From: JAEUHO01 sp046350655
Lineage (GTDB): Bacteria > Planctomycetota > PLA2 > JAEUHO01
Assembly: GCA_046350655.1 (NCBI GenBank)
Contig: JAXMAB010000014.1
Location: 62,001 to 126,000, forward strand
Reading direction: 5' to 3'
DNA length: 64,000 nt
Positions 59,568-64,000 of the stretch are shown here, piece by piece (position 1 is the first letter of the stretch; the number at the start of each line of letters is the position of its first letter). The translations under genes and the position numbers were made by a program. The notes below the pieces were generated by a model. The model did not search any database. It was not told the origin of the DNA and worked only from the letters and a program-made list of their open reading frames with translations.

Positions 59568-62135
59568 TCAGTCGTGGGCCTGTTCCGCCGGCCCGACGCC
59601 GAGCAGCGTGTTCACGCGGCGCAGGAGCTGGTGGCCGGACTCCTTCTCGGCCCACTGCAGGTCGAGGTCGCGGCGGATGGTCCCCGTCTTGTCGATGAAG
59701 ACCATGAACGGCTGCACGTTGCTCACGGCGCCGACCGCCTGCCGGACGCCGGGCTCCCAGGTCCGGTCCGCGTCGGTGAGGTCCACCTTGACGCGGCGGA
59801 ACCGACGGATGCCGGCGAGGATCTCCGGCGTGCGGTCGATGATCTTGTCGTACACGTTGCAGTAGTGGCACCACTCGGCCCAGAAGTCGACGACGGTCGG
59901 CCGGCCGTCCTTCACGGCCTCCTGCACCGCGGCGTACAGGGCCTCGCGGCTCTTCACCTTGATCCACACGTCGTCGGTGTCGGCGCCGGAGGCCGTGGGC
60001 ACGGACGGGCCCGCGGCGACCGCCTCGCCCTTGGCGCCGAAGCCGCCCGTGAGGACGGCGACGAGCGCCGTGATCGCGACCGTCAGGCCGCCGACGGTGA
60101 CGCCGCGGCGGCGGGCGGCCCGCGGCTCCTCGCCCTCCTTCGTCACCAGGTGGTGGGCGATCCCGACCGCGCCCGCGACGGCCAGCCCGGCGCCCATGGC
60201 GAGGAGCGTCGTCGGCCCGATCTTGCCCGCGCTGCGCAGGTAGTAGAGCGCCGCCCCGACGAGCAGGACGCCGAAGGCGTAGCGGACCCAGACCATCCAC
60301 GGCCCGGGCTTCGCGAGCATGTTCAGCGCGCCGGCGGCGAAGAACACGGTGCCCATGCCGAGGCCGAGGCAGACGAACATGATGAAGCCGAGCACCGGGC
60401 TGCCGAGCTGGGCGACGAGGACGATCAGGCCCGCGATCGCCGGGCCGGTGCACGGCGACGCGATCACCGCCGACAGGCACCCGAACAGGAACGCGCCGAT
60501 CGGGTTGCCGCCCTTGGCGCCGCCCTGGAGCCGCTGCGCCCACGCGGGGGGCTGGAGCTCGTAGACGCCGAACATGCCGAACGCCAGCGTGGCGAAGATG
60601 CCGGCGATGAGCCAGAGGGCGACCGGGCTCTGGAACGCGCCGGCGAACGACGCCCCGGCGAGCGCCGCGGAGAGGCCGAGCGAGCCGAACGCGATGCAGA
60701 GGCCGGCGACGTAGCAGCACAGCAGGAACGTCAGGCGGCCCTTGGTGACGTCCGCCTTGCCGCCGCCGACGATGCTGACGGTGATCGGGATGATCGGGAG
60801 CACGCAGGGCGTGAACGCGAGCGCGAGGCCGGCGAGGTACAGCCAGACGAGCAGGAAGAGCCCCTGGCTCTTCCAGATCTTCTCGACCGCGCTCAGCTCG
60901 GCGACGCCCGTGACCGGGAAGAGGAGCCCGCTCGCGGGGATCGCCGCCTGCGCCGCCGGCGCGCCGGGAGCGCCCGGCGCCGTGCCGTCCGCGGCGACGG
61001 GCGGCGCGACCACGACCGCGGGCGCGGCCGGCACGCCGTCCATCGTCTCCTCGAGGGAGAGCTTGCCGTCGGCGGCGCGCCGCAGCTCGAAGCGGTGCGG
61101 GGCCTCGGGTTGGCGGCAGATGCCCGTGTCGAGGCACGCCTGCCACGAGACGGCGACCGCCAGCGACGCCTTGCCGGCGCTCGTGTCGGTGTACGGGATC
61201 GTGACGGTGTAGGCCTCGTGGACGTCGGGCGCGCCGAGCGGCGGCGCGGACGCCTTGCCCCACGTGACGCCCGCGGAGGGCTTGCCCTCGACGCTGACCG
61301 GCACCCCGTCCTCGGAGCCGAGCGGATACAGGTGGTGGCCCTCGGCGGGCTCGAACGTGACGACGAACGCCGCGGTCGTGGCGACGACGCCGACCTTCGC
61401 CTCCGGCGTCTCGATGGACGCGTTCGCGAGCGTGGTCACGGGCGCGGGGGCCGCGGCGGCGGCCGGCACGTCTGGGGCCGGGGCCCCGGGCGGCGCGAGG
61501 GGCGCTTCGTGCCCGCCCTCGGGAGCCGCGGCCGGCGCGCGCCCCGCGGGGGGCGCGGCGTCGGGCGCGGGGCTCGGCGCGACCGGCGGCGCGTCCGCCA
61601 TCCCCGGGCCCTCGGGCGCGGCGGGCGGCGCGGTGATCTCGACGCCGAGCGGCGGCTTCGTCGCGGTCTCGTTGTAGCAGGTCTCCTCGTCGCAGCAGTT
61701 CCACTTGATGACGACGGTGGGCGTGAGCGGGAGCTTCGCGTCGGCGGCGAGCGTGAACGGGACGCGGACCTCGACCTTGTCGAACCACACGTCGGACGGC
61801 GGGTCGTCCGGGAACATCGGGTCCACCCACTTCGTGGGCTTCGACGTCGTGTGCTTGCCCCACGTGACGCCGTCCGTCTTGTTCGGCTGGACCTTGAACT
61901 TCTTGGCGTCGGCGAACACGTGGACGTGCGCGCGGATCGTGCCCGTGAGGACGAGCACCCCCTCGCCGCCGGGCCCGACCTGGGCGGGCTCGAGCTTCGC
62001 CGTCCACGTGATGTTCGGCTTCTCCTCGGCGGCCTGCGCGGCCGGCGCCGACGCCACGACGACCGCCGTCACCAGCGCCGCGAGCAGCGCGCCGACGAGT
62101 CGCCACCGAGCCCCAAGACCATGCTGCAAATCCAT
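59568..62135 (-). CDS. dsbD: Thiol:disulfide interchange protein DsbD-like, with two N-terminal domains
   Basis: 855 residues from ATG 62135, which has GGAGG upstream and a signal peptide (LVGALLAALVTAVVVASAPA). Two DsbD-alpha-like domains: one at about 38-168 with WNCCDEETCYNE (C147, C148, C153) and one at about 240-355 with C334 and C340. A Pro/Ala linker joins them. The membrane domain (about 425-700) carries FTPCVLPIIPIT and IASPCTGPAIAG, the electron-relay cysteines. The C-terminal thioredoxin domain has WAEWCHYCNVYDK. It passes reducing power from the cytoplasm to periplasmic thiols, possibly including haem proteins. The doubled N-terminal domain is unusual. Confidence 0.9.
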   Translation of the reverse strand: MDLQHGLGARWRLVGALLAALVTAVVVASAPAAQAAEEKPNITWTAKLEPAQVGPGGEGVLVLTGTIRAHVHVFADAKKFKVQPNKTDGVTWGKHTTSKPTKWVDPMFPDDPPSDVWFDKVEVRVPFTLAADAKLPLTPTVVIKWNCCDEETCYNETATKPPLGVEITAPPAAPEGPGMADAPPVAPSPAPDAAPPAGRAPAAAPEGGHEAPLAPPGAPAPDVPAAAAAPAPVTTLANASIETPEAKVGVVATTAAFVVTFEPAEGHHLYPLGSEDGVPVSVEGKPSAGVTWGKASAPPLGAPDVHEAYTVTIPYTDTSAGKASLAVAVSWQACLDTGICRQPEAPHRFELRRAADGKLSLEETMDGVPAAPAVVVAPPVAADGTAPGAPGAPAAQAAIPASGLLFPVTGVAELSAVEKIWKSQGLFLLVWLYLAGLALAFTPCVLPIIPITVSIVGGGKADVTKGRLTFLLCCYVAGLCIAFGSLGLSAALAGASFAGAFQSPVALWLIAGIFATLAFGMFGVYELQPPAWAQRLQGGAKGGNPIGAFLFGCLSAVIASPCTGPAIAGLIVLVAQLGSPVLGFIMFVCLGLGMGTVFFAAGALNMLAKPGPWMVWVRYAFGVLLVGAALYYLRSAGKIGPTTLLAMGAGLAVAGAVGIAHHLVTKEGEEPRAARRRGVTVGGLTVAITALVAVLTGGFGAKGEAVAAGPSVPTASGADTDDVWIKVKSREALYAAVQEAVKDGRPTVVDFWAEWCHYCNVYDKIIDRTPEILAGIRRFRRVKVDLTDADRTWEPGVRQAVGAVSNVQPFMVFIDKTGTIRRDLDLQWAEKESGHQLLRRVNTLLGVGPAEQAHD

Positions 62136-62333
62136 CGAGACCTCCGGGGACGCGGACGCGGGACCCGGCGCCGGCGCCGAGCCGCCCCCAGGATCGGTTC
62201 TACACCGACCCTGCGGGCGCGGGGTACGCTTCGCTGATTCGTTGGATCGGCTGTCCCCGGGGGTCAGCCGACCCCCGGCCCCCCACCGGGCCCGGTCGCC
62301 CCGGCTCCCCCTGACGTCCGGACCCCGCCGCGG

Positions 62334-62696
62334 ATGATCGTCGCCACCGAGTACGAGTTCGACGCCGCGCACAACCTCCCGAACTACGCGGGGAAGTGCG
62401 AACGCCTCCACGGCCACACCTACCGCCTGAAGGTGCTCTGCGAGGCGCCGGTGAACCCCTCGACCGGGCTCGCGATCGACTTCGCCGAGTTGAAGAAGGT
62501 CGTCCGCAGCCGGGTGATCGACGTCCTCGACCACACCTACCTCAACGAGACGATCCCGATCCCGTCGGCCGAGAACATTGCGGTCTGGATCTGGGACCGC
62601 ATCGCCCCGTCCGGGCTCCCGCTGAAGGAGATCTGGGTCCACGAAACCCCCGGCTGCTACGTGATCTACCGGGGGGAGGACTCGCCGGCCCGGTGA
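62334..62696 (+). CDS. queD: 6-carboxytetrahydropterin synthase (QueD family)
   Basis: 120 residues with zinc histidines H13 (FDAAHNLP), H26 and H28 (LHGHTYRL), catalytic C22 (GKCERLHG), LDHTYLNE and the terminal HETPGCYVIY. It makes 6-carboxytetrahydropterin for queuosine; a 6-pyruvoyl-tetrahydropterin synthase role is less likely given C22. No other queuosine genes are in the window. ATG 62334 is the only sensible start. The spacer to dsbD (62136-62333) holds a TCGGCTG...CAGCCGA hairpin (62247-62271). Confidence 0.92.
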   Translation: MIVATEYEFDAAHNLPNYAGKCERLHGHTYRLKVLCEAPVNPSTGLAIDFAELKKVVRSRVIDVLDHTYLNETIPIPSAENIAVWIWDRIAPSGLPLKEIWVHETPGCYVIYRGEDSPAR

Positions 62697-62716
62697 CCGA
62701 CGGCGCGCAGGCCACC

Positions 62717-62758
62717 CAGGGACGAAGGGCCCCGAAGGGCCCCGACGGGCCGTCCCTG
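62717..62758. terminator. Hairpin between convergent queD and hypothetical gene
   Basis: CAGGGAC (62717-62723) and GTCCCTG (62752-62758) close an outer stem around GGGCCCC-type inner repeats. The position between two convergent stops (62696 and 62767) fits a shared terminator; no U-run. Confidence 0.4.
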
Positions 62759-62766
62759 CGCGCGAC

Positions 62767-63384
62767 CTAGCCGCCCCCGCGTGGGGTGTCGGGCGCCGTC
62801 GCGCCGTCCGGTGCCCCGCCCGACGCAGGCACCTCGGGCGGATACACCCCCGCCGCGCCGATCCGGAGCACGGAGCCGTCGAGCCTCGCGGTGAACCCGA
62901 CGGAGCGGAGCATGGGGACCAGGGGGTCCACCAACACGACCGCCTCGCCGCTCTCGAGCACGCTCATGCCGGGCACCGGGAACCGCGCGGCCAGGAAGCG
63001 CTCGCGCGTCGCGGCGGCGTCCCACCGCACCCAGACCTCGCGCGGCTCGGTCAGGCCGCGGAGCAGGACGTCCCCCGCGAGTTCCATCCCCTGACGGAAG
63101 ACCTCGGGCCGGAACCGCGCGGCCCGTCCGCGCTCCCCGATCCGGATGGGCGGGAGGACCTCGCCCTCCCGCGCCACGGCTTCGATCGCCAGAGCGGATG
63201 CGTCCGACGCCGGTGCGGGGATCGGCGGCGCCGAAACGGACACGCCGACCGGCCGCGCGGGTTCCTCCGCCGGACCGTCCTCCGCCGGCACGTCCGCCTG
63301 CGTGCCGTGGATCCAGTCCCTGCCGAACCAGTAGACGCCCGCGATCACCGCGGCGAGCAGGACGACGGCGAGCACACGGTTCAT
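62767..63384 (-). CDS. Membrane-anchored protein of unknown function
   Basis: 205 residues from ATG 63384 (MNRVLAVVLLAAVIAGVYWF): one N-terminal helix, a disordered Pro/Glu-rich linker (about 35-70), then a small beta-rich domain (EVWVRWDAAATRERFLAARF, ESGEAVVLVDPLVPMLRS) and a Pro/Gly-rich end. I prefer this start to the upstream ATG at 63510 because the membrane helix begins here and GAGG precedes it. No family recognised. Confidence 0.6.
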   Translation of the reverse strand: MNRVLAVVLLAAVIAGVYWFGRDWIHGTQADVPAEDGPAEEPARPVGVSVSAPPIPAPASDASALAIEAVAREGEVLPPIRIGERGRAARFRPEVFRQGMELAGDVLLRGLTEPREVWVRWDAAATRERFLAARFPVPGMSVLESGEAVVLVDPLVPMLRSVGFTARLDGSVLRIGAAGVYPPEVPASGGAPDGATAPDTPRGGG

Positions 63385-63495
63385 GGAGCGCCTCGGCGCG
63401 CGACGGAGGACGAGGGTCGGGCCGATCGATCCCGTCGGCCGCGGACGGGGACACGCCGAGTTTGCCGTGCCCCCAGGATGCCACCCCGGAAAAGA

Positions 63496-63531
63496 GCCGG
63501 GGCCGGTCACCTCGCGGCGACCGGCCCCGGC
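63496..63531 (-). terminator. Rho-independent terminator
   Basis: A 13-base stem (GCCGGGGCCGGTC with its complement, ten-base loop) is followed on the minus strand by GCTCTTTTCC. It lies 22 bases past the stop of the gene at 63554 and is one of the clearest intrinsic terminators here. Confidence 0.85.
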
Positions 63532-63553
63532 AGGAGGGAATCGGAACGGACGA

Positions 63554-64000
63554 TCAGCGACCGGAGTTGAGGATCGCGAACCGAGCGGCCGTACCCGCGA
63601 AGCCGGTCGCCTGCGTGCGCGTCGCGGACACCGCGGTACCCGTCGAGTTCAGCGTCGCCTCCTTGATCACCATGCCGTTCTCGTTGCTCGACGCCGACGC
63701 GTACGCGTAGTAGAGGCGCGTGTCGGAGAAGTCCCAGGCCATCGACGGACCGACGCGGCCCTGGGTGCCCTCGATGGTGAGGCGACTGGGCGTCGTCGAG
63801 AGCGCGCCCGTGGTCGCGTTGAAGTTGACGTTCGTGATCGCGAACAGCGTCTCGCGGTCCGAGAACCCGGTCGCCCAGCTCGTCGTGTTCGACTGGGAGA
63901 GCTGGACGGCCAGCTTGCTGCCGCTGTAGCTCGGCTGCATGTAGGCCACGAGGCGGGACGTCTGGCCGTTGTTGCCGAAGCCCGTCACGTTGACCACGCC
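63554..64000 (-). CDS. C-terminal part of a large surface or secreted protein
   Basis: The frame is open to the end of the window, so the N-terminus lies beyond 64000 (a GTG at 63997 is only internal). The 148 visible residues are rich in Asn, Thr, Ser and Gly and low in charge (FNATTGALSTTPSRLTIEGT, YYAYASASSNENGMVIKEAT), like beta-propeller or parallel-beta extracellular proteins. The codon and amino-acid make-up differs from the GC-driven neighbours. No family assigned; a strong terminator follows. Confidence 0.7.
   Translation of the reverse strand, partial: GVVNVTGFGNNGQTSRLVAYMQPSYSGSKLAVQLSQSNTTSWATGFSDRETLFAITNVNFNATTGALSTTPSRLTIEGTQGRVGPSMAWDFSDTRLYYAYASASSNENGMVIKEATLNSTGTAVSATRTQATGFAGTAARFAILNSGR

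Noticed and set aside
62136..62333. PreQ1-type riboswitch in front of queD
   Set aside because: The TCGGCTG...CAGCCGA hairpin is present but none of the short conserved preQ1 aptamer sequences could be found.

Overview
This window is a 64 kb piece of a very GC-rich (roughly 70-75 percent) bacterial chromosome, most likely from a member of the Planctomycetota. The organism is diderm: it has BamA, a Skp/OmpH chaperone, LpxA and LpxC. The clearest lineage marker is a small basic protein at 51940-52251 of the type I know only from the PVC group. A fused LpxC-FabZ, an NPCBM-domain protein, a formylglycine-enzyme-like protein, HEAT-repeat secreted proteins and ECF sigma/anti-sigma pairs fit that placement. 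The assignment is an inference; there is no rRNA here to settle it.

Layout. 1-2050 is an accessory edge: the 3' part of a Shedu-like (PD-(D/E)XK) defence protein with less GC-biased codons, followed by broken gene fragments. 2051-8084 holds a CLC chloride channel, a secreted carboxypeptidase-regulatory-like protein, a nitrilase and a SUMF-domain protein, followed by a repeat-rich spacer (8085-8759). 8760-31761 is almost entirely core genes on the minus strand: rpsB-tsf-pyrH-frr; bamA-ompH-lpxC/fabZ-lpxA-Gfo/Idh; dnaB; rpsF, rpsR-rplI; pth; rplY; glmU-prs; tRNA-Gln; tatC-cinA; and a coiled-coil membrane protein. coaE-rho (32410-35351, plus strand) follows. 35389-44191 is a minus-strand run of sigma factor, anti-sigma, small membrane protein, recG, HEAT-repeat protein and lytic transglycosylase.

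The rest: a PP2C phosphatase (minus); an NPCBM protein, VWA protein, pdxA and a small membrane protein (plus); the PVC small basic protein, a HEAT protein, an ABC permease and a class IV aminotransferase (minus); an ECF sigma factor with a CxxCH-bearing anti-sigma partner and a LarA-like racemase (plus); DsbD (minus); QueD (plus); and two secreted or anchored proteins at the right end, the last one cut off.

Three patterns cross the window. (1) A 10-base motif, GCGAGGCCCG, usually extended to GGnACGCGAGGCCCG or GGGACCGCGAGGCCCG, occurs about 28 times on both strands. It is concentrated between genes and is often paired as an inverted repeat in terminator-like hairpins, much like DNA uptake sequences. 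(2) Many housekeeping proteins (Rho, CoaE, bL9, bL25, GlmU, LpxA, the PVC small basic protein) carry disordered Ala/Lys/Pro-rich tails. (3) Genes are tightly coupled, with many 4-base ATGA/GTGA overlaps and many GTG starts. Two reading frames (41754-43508 and 47140-49905) jump between frames several times, so they are either pseudogenes or carry assembly errors.
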